Assembly: GCA_029215795.1 (NCBI GenBank)
Contig: JARDYH010000005.1
Location: forward strand, 163,829,814 to 163,893,813
Length of the DNA stretch: 64,000 nt
Source: Anniella stebbinsi
Taxonomy: Eukaryota > Chordata > Lepidosauria > Squamata > Anniellidae
Reading direction: 5' to 3'
Shown here: positions 54,456-64,000 of the stretch, piece after piece
How the letters are laid out: each line of letters begins with the position of its first letter
How positions within the stretch are numbered: the stretch's first letter is position 1
Notes under the pieces: generated by a model
The model's database searches: none
Told to the model about the DNA's origin: nothing
The model's input: only the letters and a program-made list of their open reading frames with translations
Translations under genes and position numbers: made by a program

Positions 54456-55330
54456 CTAGAACTTCAGTTAGGGAAGGAAACTTTTAAATAATACACAAAC
54501 ATTCATGGGCCTATGTTGGGATGTATGGCACTCTTCCCGAAGGACTACAGTTCCCTGCCCCCTGATCATTGGTCATGCTGGCTGGGGCTGATGAGAGCTG
54601 TAGTGCAAAACATCTGGAGGCACCAGGCTGGAGAAACCTGCTTTGCAGCGATTAATTGAATCTAATTAGATTGTATTTCTTGCGGCTGTCAACAACAAGT
54701 TCTCTATGAAAAAATTTTAATCATCAAATCGGAAACATACAGAACTAACATAAAATGAAAAACAAATTAATACAGTGTCAGAATAAAATGGGCATTAGTA
54801 ATGCCCAAGGTCTAAAAATTGTCTTTAAAAGAGACACGCCTTTAAAAGGAGATTGGACAGTCCACAAGGGAGGTTACCTGATCAAAAACAACATCCAATT
54901 AGTCTGACAGGACTTGTTCTTGACAAATCCATGCTGGCTTCCATGCTACATGGAAGCACCTGGCAGAGCACTGCACAAAATAGCACAAACCAATGAGGAA
55001 AAAAATGAATTAGAACATAAGGAAGGCCCTGGAATGATTATTTTCCCAGTCACCAGTAATGATCATAGGAGACTATCATCCTGTTAGGAGTATTTCTGCA
55101 GACATCTCTTATCAAGTAAGAATCTGTATATTAAACTTTTGTTAAAAATGCTTTTATAAAAATGTTTTTATATGATTTAAACAAGTTTTAATGTGGACAG
55201 GCTCCAGAGCCTTCATATTGTAATAATATATATATATATATATATATATATTTAAGAAACTTACATATGGGCATATATTAATGTCATGTGTTATCCCTAT
55301 AAACATAATGTAATGTACTGTTGATGTTAC
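54456..55330. other. Partly copy-B-specific sequence
   Basis: 54,456-54,610 matches copy A including a palindromic repeat. From about 54,620 the sequence is absent from A. (TA)n at 55,228-55,251. No gene. Confidence 0.5.
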
Positions 55331-55390
55331 ATTCTTGAAGAAGGCCTTAAAAAACAACATAGGCCAAAAGGCATCGGGCTTGGAAATAAA
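55330..55390 (+). mobile_element. Decayed Penelope-like terminus
   Basis: cttgaagaaggcctta, taggccaaaaggcatcggg resembles a decayed version of the ctgangaag-stem-gaaacgcgt motif at 45,593-45,620. Confidence 0.4.
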
Positions 55391-55394
55391 TATC

Positions 55395-55990
55395 TTAGCA
55401 TTCTGAGAACCTGCTTCTAGTAATCACTGCCTTGTTTTCAAGGTGCTTACAGATGGACTTCTTCATAATCTGCTCCAAAATTTTCCCAGGGATGGATGTC
55501 AGACTGACTAGTCTGTAGTTCCCAGGTGCCTCCTTTTTGAAGATAGGGACAACGTTAGCCCTTCTCCAGTCATCTGGAACTTCACCCGTCTTCCATGATT
55601 TTGCAAAGATAACAGACAGTGGTTCTGAGAGTTCTTCTGCCAGCTGCCTTATTACTCTAGGATGCAGTTCATTGGGCCCTGGAGATTTGAATGTATTCAA
55701 AGAAATTTGGTGTTCCTTGACCATTTGTTTATCAATTTCAAACTGTAATCCTGCCCTTTCAGCTTGTACTTCACTTTTTTCACAGGGGGTCATGGACCCG
55801 TTTTTGGGAGAAGACTGAGCCAAAGCAGGACTTGAGCTTTGACCTTTTCTTTGTCATCTGTTATCAATTTGCCATCCTCATTAAGTAGTTGAACCACCAC
55901 TTCTTTCCTCAATCTTTTGCTATTCACATATCTGAAGAAAGCCTTTTTATTGCTTTTAGCATCCCTCGCTAGTCTCAGCTCATTCTCAGT
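55395..55990 (-). mobile_element. CR1-type LINE internal fragment, copy B only
   Basis: 142-codon frame (55,395-55,823) includes SPGPNELHPRVIRQLAEEL, SWKTGEVPDDWRRANVVP and YRLVSLTSIPGKILEQI, the entry to the CR1 reverse transcriptase. An upstream frame to 55,990 carries RLARDAKSNKKAFFRYV. Frameshift at about 55,800. Confidence 0.8.
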
Positions 55991-56266
55991 TGTTTTTAAA
56001 ACAGAAAAGCCTTTAAAAGGAGATTGGACAAATTTATGGAGAAGAAGGCTATCAATGGCTACTAGTACTGATGGCTCTTTGCTACCTCCAGAATCACAGG
56101 CAGTATGGGTACACCAATTGCTGGGGAACATGGGCGGGAGGGTGCTGTTGCACTCATGCCCTGCTTGTGGGTCCCTGGTCGAGAGCTGGTTGGCCACTGT
56201 GTGAACAGAATGTTGGTCTAGGAGGACCCTTGGTCTGATCCAGCAGGGCTCTTCTTCTGTCCTAAC

Positions 56267-56524
56267 CTTGGGAAAATATAAAGATCTTCACCATGCACTG
56301 AAAAGACCACAATGTAGGCACCAGGCAAAACCCTCTGGAGAGTTCATTTCACAACAAGGGTGTCACTACGGAAAAATATCTCTCCGTAATAGACACCTGC
56401 TTCGTCTCCTTTGGAAACCAGGAACGGGTCTCTGAAGATGATCAGAGGTTCTGGGCAGGTATATATGGGAGGCAATTGTCCTTCAGGTAATGTAGCCCCA
56501 AGCTCTTTAGGCTTTACTTCAAGG
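56267..56524 (-). pseudogene. Copy B of the unidentified exon-like ORF, nonsense
   Basis: Same 258-nt interval and splice-like borders as 15,579-15,836, with only two differences: TGC to TGA at 56,344-56,346 (minus strand) and a nearby Pro to Leu. The frame is therefore interrupted about two thirds through. The neighbouring sequence differs more between copies. Confidence 0.5.
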
Positions 56525-56942
56525 CTGGGGAAACCGGTGGCCTTCCGGATGTTGTCAGACTACAACTCCCATACGAGCATTTTGAATTGGGACTGAAAAT
56601 AGACTGGAAGTCAGTGCAAGTCACAAAACGCTGGTGTAACAAGACTGCAATGGGCGAGTCGCTGTCAACAACCGTGCAACCTTATCTAGCCTATCCTATC
56701 TATCTATTACATTTCTATACCGCCCAATAGACACAGCTCTCTGGGTGATTCATAACCATAATGCACTGCAGTAAACTGGTTGCCTCTAGGTGGTAACCCG
56801 GTTCCCATCCTCACCGGGCCACGACAGTTGGTGGTAATGGGAGTTGTAGTCCAACACATTTGGAGGGTGCCAGTTGAGGAAGGCTGCCATTTTAGGAACA
56901 TAAGAGCAGCCCTGCTGGATCAGACCAATGGTCCATCTAGTC

Positions 56943-57144
56943 CTGTTCAGACAACACACCACACCAAGGTGGTTAAGCATTTTGAGCTAAACATTATGGC
57001 TTAGCATGTCATGTGAACCATGACTTCGTATGTCATGAGAACCATTTCTAACCATGGTGGCTACAGAACCACAGTTTAAATTCACTGACCAGTTGCTGCA
57101 AAAGGGTTAGCAGTCTAACCATGGCTTAGCGTGTTGTCTCAACA
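56943..57144. mobile_element. MITE, TIR ctgttcagacaacac type, complete
   Basis: Left end ctgttcagacaacac, right end gtgttgtctcaacag, inner ctaaccatgg motifs. Copy A keeps only the left part. Confidence 0.7.
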
Positions 57145-57228
57145 GGCTCATTCTGTTCATACAGTAGCCAACCTATTAGCAGGATGTGAGGGCAACAGCA
57201 CCCTTCCGCTCATGTTCCCCTGGAACAG

Positions 57229-58670
57229 GTGCACACAGCCATACTGCATAGGCATAATGATCTTGACTTGTCCCGAAAAGCCTGTCAGTTGGGTTTCTGG
57301 CCTGGTTTTGGCACGGAAACAGCCTTGGTCGCCCTGTATGATGTCCTATGTCGGGAAAAAGACAGGGGGAGTGTGACTCTGTTGATTCTCCTTGATCTCT
57401 CAATGGCTGTCAATACCATCGACCATGGTATCCTTCTGGCACGACTGGCTGAGTTGGGAGTGGGAGTCACTGCATTGCACTGTTTCCGCTGCTACTTGAC
57501 AGGTTGACTCCAGAAGGTGGTGCTTGGGGAACGTTGCTTAGCCCCGTGGATTCTCTAGGATGGTGTTCCGCAGGGGTCAGTCTTGTCCCCCATGCTGTTC
57601 AACATCTACATGAAACTGTTGGGTGCGGTCATCCGGAGTTTTGGGGTGCGTTGTCATCAGTACACTGATGACAGGCAACTCTACTTCTCCTTTTTATCTT
57701 CATCAGGAGAGGCTGTGGATGTGTTGACCGGTGCTTAGCTGCGACAATGGAATGGATGAGAGCTAATAAACTGAAACTCAATCCAGACAAGACTGAGATG
57801 CTGTTAGTGGGGGGTTCTTCTAACCGGATGGAGGGTGTTCAACCTGTTCTAGATGGGGTTGCGCTCCCTCTGAAGGAGCAGGTTCATAGCTTGGGATTTC
57901 TCCTAGCACCATCTCTGTTACTTCAGGCTCAGGTGGCCTCGGAGGCACAGAGTGCCTTTTACCAACTTCGGTTGGTAGCCCAGCTACGCCCCTATCTGGA
58001 CAGGGATAACCTTGCTTCAGTTGTCTATGCTCTGGTAACTTCCAAGTTAGATTACTGCAATGCGCTTTACGTGGGACTGCCTTTGACAACGGTGTGGAAG
58101 CTGCAGCTTGTGCAGAATGCAGCAGCCAGATTGGTAACAGGGACCAGAAGGTTCGAACATATAAGACCGATTCTGGCCCGCTTGCATTGGCTGCCTGTAC
58201 ATTTCTGAGCCCGATTCAAGGTGCTGGTTTATATGGCTTGGGACCACAATATCTGATGAAACGCCTTTCCCGACATGAACCTACCCATCCACTACGCTTA
58301 ACATAAAAGGTCCTCCTCCAGGTGCCTACTCCGAGGGAAGCTCGGAGGATGGCAACAAGAGAGAGGGCCTTCGCTATGGTGGCCCCCCAATTATGGAATT
58401 GATCTTCCCGATGAGGCCCGCCTGGCGCCAACATTGTTATCTTTTCGGCACCAGTTCAAAACTTTTATTTTCTACCAGGCGTTTTAACAACTGAAGTTGA
58501 GGTTTTAACTGACTTTGTGGCCAGGCTAAAAAGTTTTAAATGTTTTAAATATCAGCTGTTTTATGTTTTTAAATTTTGTATATTGTCTTTTTAATGTGCA
58601 ATCTTTTAATTTTTGTAAACCACACAGAGAGCTTTGGCTGTGGGGCGGTATATAAATGTAATAAATAATA
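57229..58670 (+). mobile_element. L2-like LINE, 5'-truncated, RT remnant
   Basis: Frames read LLILLDLSMAVNTIDHGIL (57,380-57,440), GVPQGSVLSPMLFNIYMKL (57,570), the catalytic site as YTDDRQLYF (57,660), MRANKLKLNPDKTEML (57,747), SKLDYCNALYVGLP and KLQLVQNAAARLVTG. The 3' UTR ends ggggcggtatataaatgtaa. Frameshifts and stops throughout. Different subfamily from the elements at 30,440 and 38,800. Confidence 0.8.
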
Positions 58671-58849
58671 ATAATAGTAATAATGCCTTGACAGGATTGT
58701 TTTGAGATCCTTGTCTTGTTTGACGCTCTCATAATATATCTGTGGACCTTTGGATAAAGCAAGAAAGTGAAGGAAAAACCACTCGTCCTCCTGAAAAGAG
58801 GAAAGACAATGATGGCACTGACAAAGTTTCCCAGTGTCTCGTTTCTTAC

Positions 58850-58925
58850 CCAGTGAGGCCACGTTCTCATGGTTTCCCTCCCCCTCTGTCAAATACACAG
58901 CCACGTCGTCAAAGGTCGGTCGACT
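58850..58925 (-). CDS. Gene B exon 3: KRAB-like A-box lacking its core
   Basis: 76-nt exon with the same borders as in gene A. In frame: SRPTFDDVAVYLTEGE directly joined to GNHENVASLG. B keeps the DV pair, but the central LLDPxQR and MLE parts of a KRAB A-box are absent. The 51-nt deficit relative to a standard A-box exon is in frame, so the deletion predates the A/B duplication. KAP1 recruitment is therefore unlikely, though the remaining ends are open and well spliced. Confidence 0.75.
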
Positions 58926-59830
58926 CTAAAGAAACAAAACAGAAGGGGGAGAACTGACTTAATCCCCATTTCCTCGGAATCTCTGACACTGGTTGCGTTC
59001 GCACATGCTAAGCAGGGATACCTGGCATAATAATCCAGTCATGTGAATAAGCAGTATGTTGGTGCACGCAGCTCTTCCTTCCATCCATTATGCGAGCAGG
59101 TAAAATAAACCAAGAAGGGGATAGCTTTTTGAAAGTAACAGAACTAAACTTTATCGCAATAAGTAACATAATGTTCAATGTAAATCCAACACCATGTTTG
59201 GTGCTTCATTTATATTAAAACAAACCAAATGCTAGATAACAGAATATCAGATAATCTATCGTGCAATACCTGAAGTGGGAAGGGAAGATTTCTTCCAACC
59301 ATTCAACTTAAAAAGAGAATTTGCATTTTCTTTTAAATAGTTCAGGAAAGAGCAACAGATGCATCAAACGGTCATACTTTGTCTACATAAGCTGACATAT
59401 GAATGAAATTTTTGGGATATCCACATGCAGCCCCCTTTGCACAAGTCGACAAAAAAAGCAGGAAGTCTTCCATTAACTATTGTACCCTTTTCATCTAAAT
59501 GGGAAGCTCTGCTTAACAGCTTCATAACAAGACAGGAGACTAAACGACAAGGGATCTAGAGGAAGCTTTATCATGGAAGACTTGCTGGTTTGTTTGCCAA
59601 CTCACAAAATGCTGCTGAATGCACAGGAAAAGGTGTTTATGAAGCTACGATTTGCTCATCTGAATGCAGGCGATGTCTCCTCTAGCTTTAATCCCCCCGT
59701 GCTGGCTGGGGAATGCTGGGAGTTGTAGGACTTCTTTCTGTCTAAACACACATTGGATTCTGCCTGTTATCTTTTCTTGCTCTTTCTTTCCTCCAGCAAA
59801 ATTCATATGGAAATCTGAAGCCCCTCTTAC
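58926..59830. other. Intron 2 of gene B
   Basis: Collinear with 17,483-18,398. No additional exon found. Confidence 0.6.
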
Positions 59831-59913
59831 CTTTGCTGGCTGTGCTGCAGACCTTGTACAGCTGCTGGAAGGAGGGGACAATCTGGATAGAGGGGTGGAT
59901 GTCATGCTGCACT
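59831..59913 (-). CDS. Gene B exon 2: Ser/Thr/Pro-rich segment
   Basis: 83 nt, acceptor ttgctcccacag, donor AAAG|GTAAGAGG. In gene frame ECSMTSTPLSRLSPPSSS then CTRSAAQPAK. One amino-acid difference from gene A (T to S). Likely a disordered linker before the KRAB-like segment. Confidence 0.65.
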
Positions 59914-60000
59914 CTGTGGGAGCAAGAAAGGCAAGTGGGAAATGCATTTTTCCAGTATCACCTTGCGTCTTAAGAACTGATCTTTCGGTGGGCAAGACAC

Positions 60001-60245
60001 AATGACTGGGTCCAGACACCATAACCCACATTCAAGTATGGGTGGCGTGTGGGTTGTTGTTAAACCGTGTGTTATCATATTATCTGAACCCAACTTTGGT
60101 AAGAAACCATGGTTTGTTAACCACGAACAACCTATGAAGAGAAGCCATGGTTTATTGTTGGGTTGTGAACTGTGGGTTGTCCACAATGGTTTGTTATTGT
60201 GGCTGGATTCAGTCAACACGATAACCCATGTTTCAACAAATGGAG
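60001..60245. mobile_element. Palindrome-rich MITE cluster
   Basis: Orthologue of 18,574-18,812, with repeated ataaccca and inverted tgggtt motifs. Confidence 0.5.
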
Positions 60246-60427
60246 GACGCCAGGTTGTGAAATGCTCCTCAGATATATCAGGTGATAGACGCATGGATTT
60301 CAGTTCACAGAGTTCATCATATAATACAACTGAAGTCATGCACCTATTTGTCCAAGGCAACATTGACTGGAGGCTGCAGCCATTGACATGAGCTGGCCCA
60401 CAATATGACCAAACTTAATATTTGTGA

Positions 60428-60610
60428 TTGGGATGAAATTAGTGGTAGAGCAACTGCTTTGCATGCAGGAGATCCCAGGTTCAATTCCCAGCATCTCCAA
60501 GTAGGGCAAGAAAAAAATGTATGCCTGAAGAGTCGCTGTTAGACAGTGTCGAGAATGCTGGGCTAGATGGACCAAGGAGCAGAAGGCAGCTCTCTGTGTT
60601 CCCATGTTCC
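60428..60610 (+). mobile_element. tRNA-Ala-derived SINE
   Basis: agtggtagagcaactgcttt, gcatgcaggag and ggttcaattcccagc give A box, UGC anticodon arm and B box. Better preserved than the orthologue in copy A. Confidence 0.75.
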
Positions 60611-61199
60611 TTCCTCCAACCTCAAGTTGGCTACAGAGCTTGATTGGCCTCTTTGCCTTCCTCACAGGCTGCCTCGAAGTCTCTGCAGCTAACTGTGCAG
60701 CAATCCATATCTCACCCTTTACATCATATTATGTTGTGATGACGAAACTCCCCAGCTTGACAGAAGCGCTGCAGAAAGACTGGACTGTTTTGGTACCTGC
60801 CAACGTTTTGATGAATGCACGTTGCACCCTCCAAAGAGACAAAGAAACACCACCTTAAAAAGCCAGCCTTACTCCTGTCTAGCATTTACTATCCGCCTCA
60901 TCCTTTCTCCTCTGTAAGAGATTCTTCTCTCTACCTTTGGTCCCTGCTCTTCTTTTCTCCCCCCCCCCCCGTTTTAAAAGGTCTCCTGGTTTTCTGTCCA
61001 GCTTTTCTGATTCTCTTCCTTTCCTTCCCCGCCTTCCAGAAGGACAAAGGAGGAGGGACCCGAAACGCCTCTCCCCCTTGTAGCTCCATCAGGAAAGCAT
61101 CCATGCTCAGGCATACTCCGGCCGAGCCAAGGGGAACCCCTCTCCAGGAGCTAAGAACAAACCCCCCGCCCCACCATTTGGTCCCTTCTCTCCACTTAC

Positions 61200-61260
61200 C
61201 GGCATTTGCAAAGTGGGATTCAGGTGCTTCTGCAGGCTGGTGCAATTCTTCCACCTCCAT
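61200..61260 (-). CDS. Gene B exon 1: start of coding sequence
   Basis: ATG at 61,260-61,258, reading MEVEELHQPAEAPESHFANA, then donor G|GTAAGTGG after 61,200. Phase 1 exit matches exon 2. Upstream codons are GTG repeats, no earlier in-frame ATG nearby. The full gene is five exons over about 12.5 kb. Confidence 0.65.
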
Positions 61261-61404
61261 CACCACCACCAAAGTCAGCTGCCTTCGTCCCGGGTCTGCA
61301 GTGTGTCTACTTCCCAAGACCAAAACAGTCAATCAGCCAGCAGTTCTCCCATCTTAAGTCCATCACCCCTCCTGGTAAAGAGCACCCGGGTTACCCGGAG
61401 CTGC

Positions 61405-61466
61405 TGGGAAATGTAGTCCTTCCCTTCCATTTTAAGAAGCCGCAGAGGATTCAGGGAATTGTAGTC
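61405..61466 (-). promoter_or_regulatory. Two ZNF143/SBS-like motifs upstream of gene B
   Basis: Minus strand ACTACATTTCCCA (61,405-61,417), as in copy A, plus a second AGACTACAATTCCC (61,454-61,466) that matches the ACTACAATTCCC consensus exactly. The second is missing from copy A, which has a deletion of about 46 bp here. The CCAAT box of copy A is tCAAT in B. Confidence 0.45.
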
Positions 61467-61469
61467 TCC

Positions 61470-63294
61470 CACGGCATGCTTATCCTTCCGTCACCAGCAA
61501 AACGGGGCTTCATTTCGAGGCTGAACTATGCCAAGGGCTTCCAATACTGAGCAGATCAAAAATAGGGAAATGAGCGTGGAACATATGGATGTCTTCTACC
61601 CAAACCACTGCCCTTAAAATGCGTTGCTCAATGCTCTGCCCTGCCTGTCCTCTATTGCATCTATGTATTGCTCTGCAATGGTTTGTTTTCTGGTGATTTT
61701 AAAGCCAAGCCAGCCTTAGGAGGCTTTTTGTTGATTAAAGATATCAGTATTGAATATTTATCCCCCTTTTCTTCTTCTTCTCCAGCATTTATCATTATTA
61801 TTTAAATTGATTAGACACTTTTCTTTTTTAAAAATGGCTCAAGGCATCTTACAGCAGGGATTAAAACATACCAAAAGTTGAAACAATATTAAAGGCTGAA
61901 AATAACGTAAAATGCCAAGATCATGTAAACCTATTTAGAGGAGAATCCTAACCTGGCACTGAAAGGATGACAATGTTGGTGCTAGGTTGTGGGGGGGGGG
62001 GGGGTACACCACCGAAAAGACCTTGCGATCCACTGAACCTAACTTGGAGGAGGCCCTCTTGATGACAGCTGTCTGATGATATTCTAAACTATACCTTAGC
62101 ACCTGCAAGGTATGAAATAGCAGGCTATGCGTTACATGTTGACTTAATGTTCAAATGCATTTCTTTGTTTAGTTAGGGCACAATCCTATAGTAGGCATAC
62201 AACTATCCAACATGGAGTGGGAGGAGCGGTGGAGGTGATGTTAGCCTCCACACTGCTCCAGCTCTGCATTTTAGCGAGACAAGTGTTTTCACCCATCCAA
62301 CTGAGGCATCGGGGAGGGGAAAGGAAGGACGCTGGGGAGGGGCTGTTTTCTCTTACTGAGTATATGAAAGCCACACTGGGAGTGCCTGAGGAATGGGATT
62401 TTTTTGTTTTTAAAAAAAGCACTTTAAGGGTACAATCCTTTGCACATTTAGATAGAAAAAACTCCAACAACTCCCAGTATTCCCGAGCCAGAATGGCTGG
62501 CTTGAGGGATGCTAGGAGTTGTAGGACTATTTCTGTCGAAACATGCACAGGATTATGCTCCAAACAAATAAAATACTGCTGGTCACTCCTAAAATGGCTG
62601 CTCGAGGGATCCAGCACTTGCATCATTCATGGTAACACTTTGGAGGCTACCTGGATGAGTGTTTAAGCCTGGCTGACATCCTCTTCCACAAGGTAACACT
62701 GACCTGTTGACTCAGGTGGTTGCCACTTTAGGTTCCTGTTTCTCCAATTTTGAGTCAGGACTAGGTAGCTGAAGCACGTATCCTGGTCAAGCATGTTTCA
62801 CAATGCCCCTATTTGCATGCAACAACAGTGAATTATGGGTGAATTAATCATGGGATTGCGTGCCACTGCCTTTTTGAATATGCAGCCTCCAATCGGCCCA
62901 GTTGGAGGCTATCTTTTGAGGTGTGTACCCAGAAGTTATTGGTTAATTGTGTCCCGGTTCGCATATCAGGCCATAACCTGACGGGAGGTTGCATATTCAA
63001 AATGGCGACAGCACGTGCTGGGCACACAAACTGGTGAATGTGCCCCCTGTGTCCTGTCACCCCCTTCTCTGCCCACACATCTGCTGATAAGCGGATGGAC
63101 TGACCCACAGACATTAAAGCAGAACACGGGGCAAAGCATGCTGGGTGAGGCCAAATCTGAACTCTTGAGAAGGTACTGTAAGGCTTCCCCAAACTGGAAC
63201 CCTTCAGATACATTGAACCTGTGCTAGCTGGGGGATGCAGGGAGTCTAACGCACTTGGAAGGCACCAGGTTGGGGAAGGCTGTTATTCAAGTAT
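61470..63294. other. Upstream flank of gene B
   Basis: 61,500-62,265 matches copy A. 62,265-63,140 is absent from A but partly present in copy C (39,010-39,780). G run at 61,990-62,003. Several small ORFs without motifs. Confidence 0.5.
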
Positions 63295-63655
63295 ATCTTT
63301 AGTAGGGATGTGTATTGTATTGGATCCGGTGTCTGATTCCGAAGCGAATCAGGGGAAACCAGACATCCGATACCAATTTTTTTTCAGGTGCACTGATTTT
63401 ATCCGAGCTGATTTTTTTTATCCAATTCAAATCGGATAAAACCGGAACATCAGATGCCATTTTGGGATGATTTTCCCCATAGCCTTATACTGCTGTAAAT
63501 AAATGTTTATAACTTTTTTTTATTTTTAAAGATAGAATCATGAAACTTGGCCACATGGCAGATGGGTTTGAGGTACTTCTGTGTGAAAAATTTCAGAAAG
63601 ATAGGTGCAAGCATTTTGTGGCTATGGATTTTTTTACTTTAAAAGTTCCAAATAT
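63295..63655. repeat. Single unit of the 150-bp repeat with its leader
   Basis: gtagggatgtgtattgtattg leader, then ttatttttaaagatagaatc and tgaaacttggccacatggca once. Copy A has four units. Confidence 0.75.
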
Positions 63656-63659
63656 TCCA

Positions 63660-63880
63660 ATACGGTGGGTTTGACAGCTGACAGGGGGGGAGAAGGCAGA
63701 GGAGGTCAGCCCCTTGGTTCAACTACCCAGGCAGAGGAGGTCAGCCCCTTGGTTCAACTACCCAGTATTACTGACACTGACTGGCAGCAGCTCTCCAGGG
63801 TTTCAGGCAGAAGCCGGGGATCGAACCTGGGACTGTCTGCATGCAAAGCATGTACCCTACCACTGAGCCACGGCCCTTCC
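63660..63880 (-). mobile_element. tRNA-Ala-derived SINE with 35-bp local duplication
   Basis: Reverse complement of the tRNA-like head (ggttcgatccccggct, tttgcatgcaga) at 63,805-63,875. The tail contains ggcagaggaggtcagcccct... twice in tandem (63,696 and 63,731). Orthologue of 22,187-22,362. Confidence 0.7.
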
Positions 63881-64000
63881 CCTAAAGTCTGTGATATTTC
63901 AGGATTTGGAATAATGCAGATCTGGCAATCCTAGATACCAAGCTGCCAGACCTCAAGAAATGAACATAACAAAGAATACTATGGATTTGCAACGGGGTGG

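Larger units (their letters stand above)
48556..64000. repeat. Segmental duplication, copy B
   Basis: Counterpart of 3160-22,480, still homologous at the window end. It starts at the (GA)n tract 48,559-48,594. B has the empty site for the gene A L1, retains a longer L2-like LINE, has one rather than four units of the 150-bp repeat, and has extra DNA at about 54,620-56,175 and 62,265-63,140. Confidence 0.9.

Noticed and set aside
1..64000. CRISPR arrays, operons or prokaryotic regulatory elements
   Set aside because: Repeats here are transposons, microsatellites and zinc-finger modules; genes have introns and no bacterial features are present.

Overview
The window looks like nuclear DNA of a squamate reptile (lizard or snake lineage). 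It has intron-containing C2H2 zinc-finger genes with GT/AG splice sites set in dense, mutually nested repeats. These are CR1-type and L2-like LINEs, an L1 with degraded ORF1/ORF2, Penelope-like elements, a Sauria-SINE-like repeat, tRNA-Ala-derived SINEs, many hAT-type non-autonomous elements and three retroviral/LTR insertions. No prokaryotic or organellar features are seen.

The backbone is a segmental duplication in direct orientation. Copy A runs from about 3,160 to at least 22,470 and copy B from about 48,556 to the window end, where it is still homologous. Both copies start at a (GA)n tract. Each carries one minus-strand zinc-finger gene that I could assemble by splice-site and phase matching. 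Exon 1 encodes a short acidic leader, exon 2 a Ser/Thr/Pro-rich stretch, exon 3 a KRAB-like A-box lacking an in-frame 17-residue core, exon 4 an acidic linker, and exon 5 all the fingers (27 in A, 18 in B). Gene B is open throughout (predicted 669 aa). In gene A exon 4 is split by a 5.6-kb L1 and its donor is mutated, but the exon is phase-symmetric, so skipping it keeps the frame (predicted 864 aa). A third, mostly lost copy C survives as a three-finger fragment (34,560-35,139) and an upstream fragment (39,010-39,780).

Layout. 1-2,313: 3' part of a class II (betaretrovirus-like) ERV with LTR. 3,160-22,470: duplication copy A. 22,728-27,650: a minus-strand gammaretrovirus-like ERV with decayed env, integrase, a leader-to-RNase H deletion and two unlike LTRs. 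27,650-34,270: GC-rich and T/G-rich low-complexity DNA, a solo LTR with 5-bp target duplication, an L2-like LINE tail and CR1. 34,560-39,780: copy C with an L2-like LINE split by a Penelope-like element. 39,786-48,545: L1, CR1 and hAT elements, hammerhead-like Penelope remnants, and a 1.5-kb hAT-type element holding GC-rich hairpin tandem repeats. 48,556-64,000: duplication copy B.

The only likely host genes are the two zinc-finger paralogues. One conserved exon-like ORF (15,579-15,836) and one 132-codon ORF with a nearby poly(A) signal (35,766-36,164) are unidentified candidates. Family calls rest on recalled motifs, not on searches.
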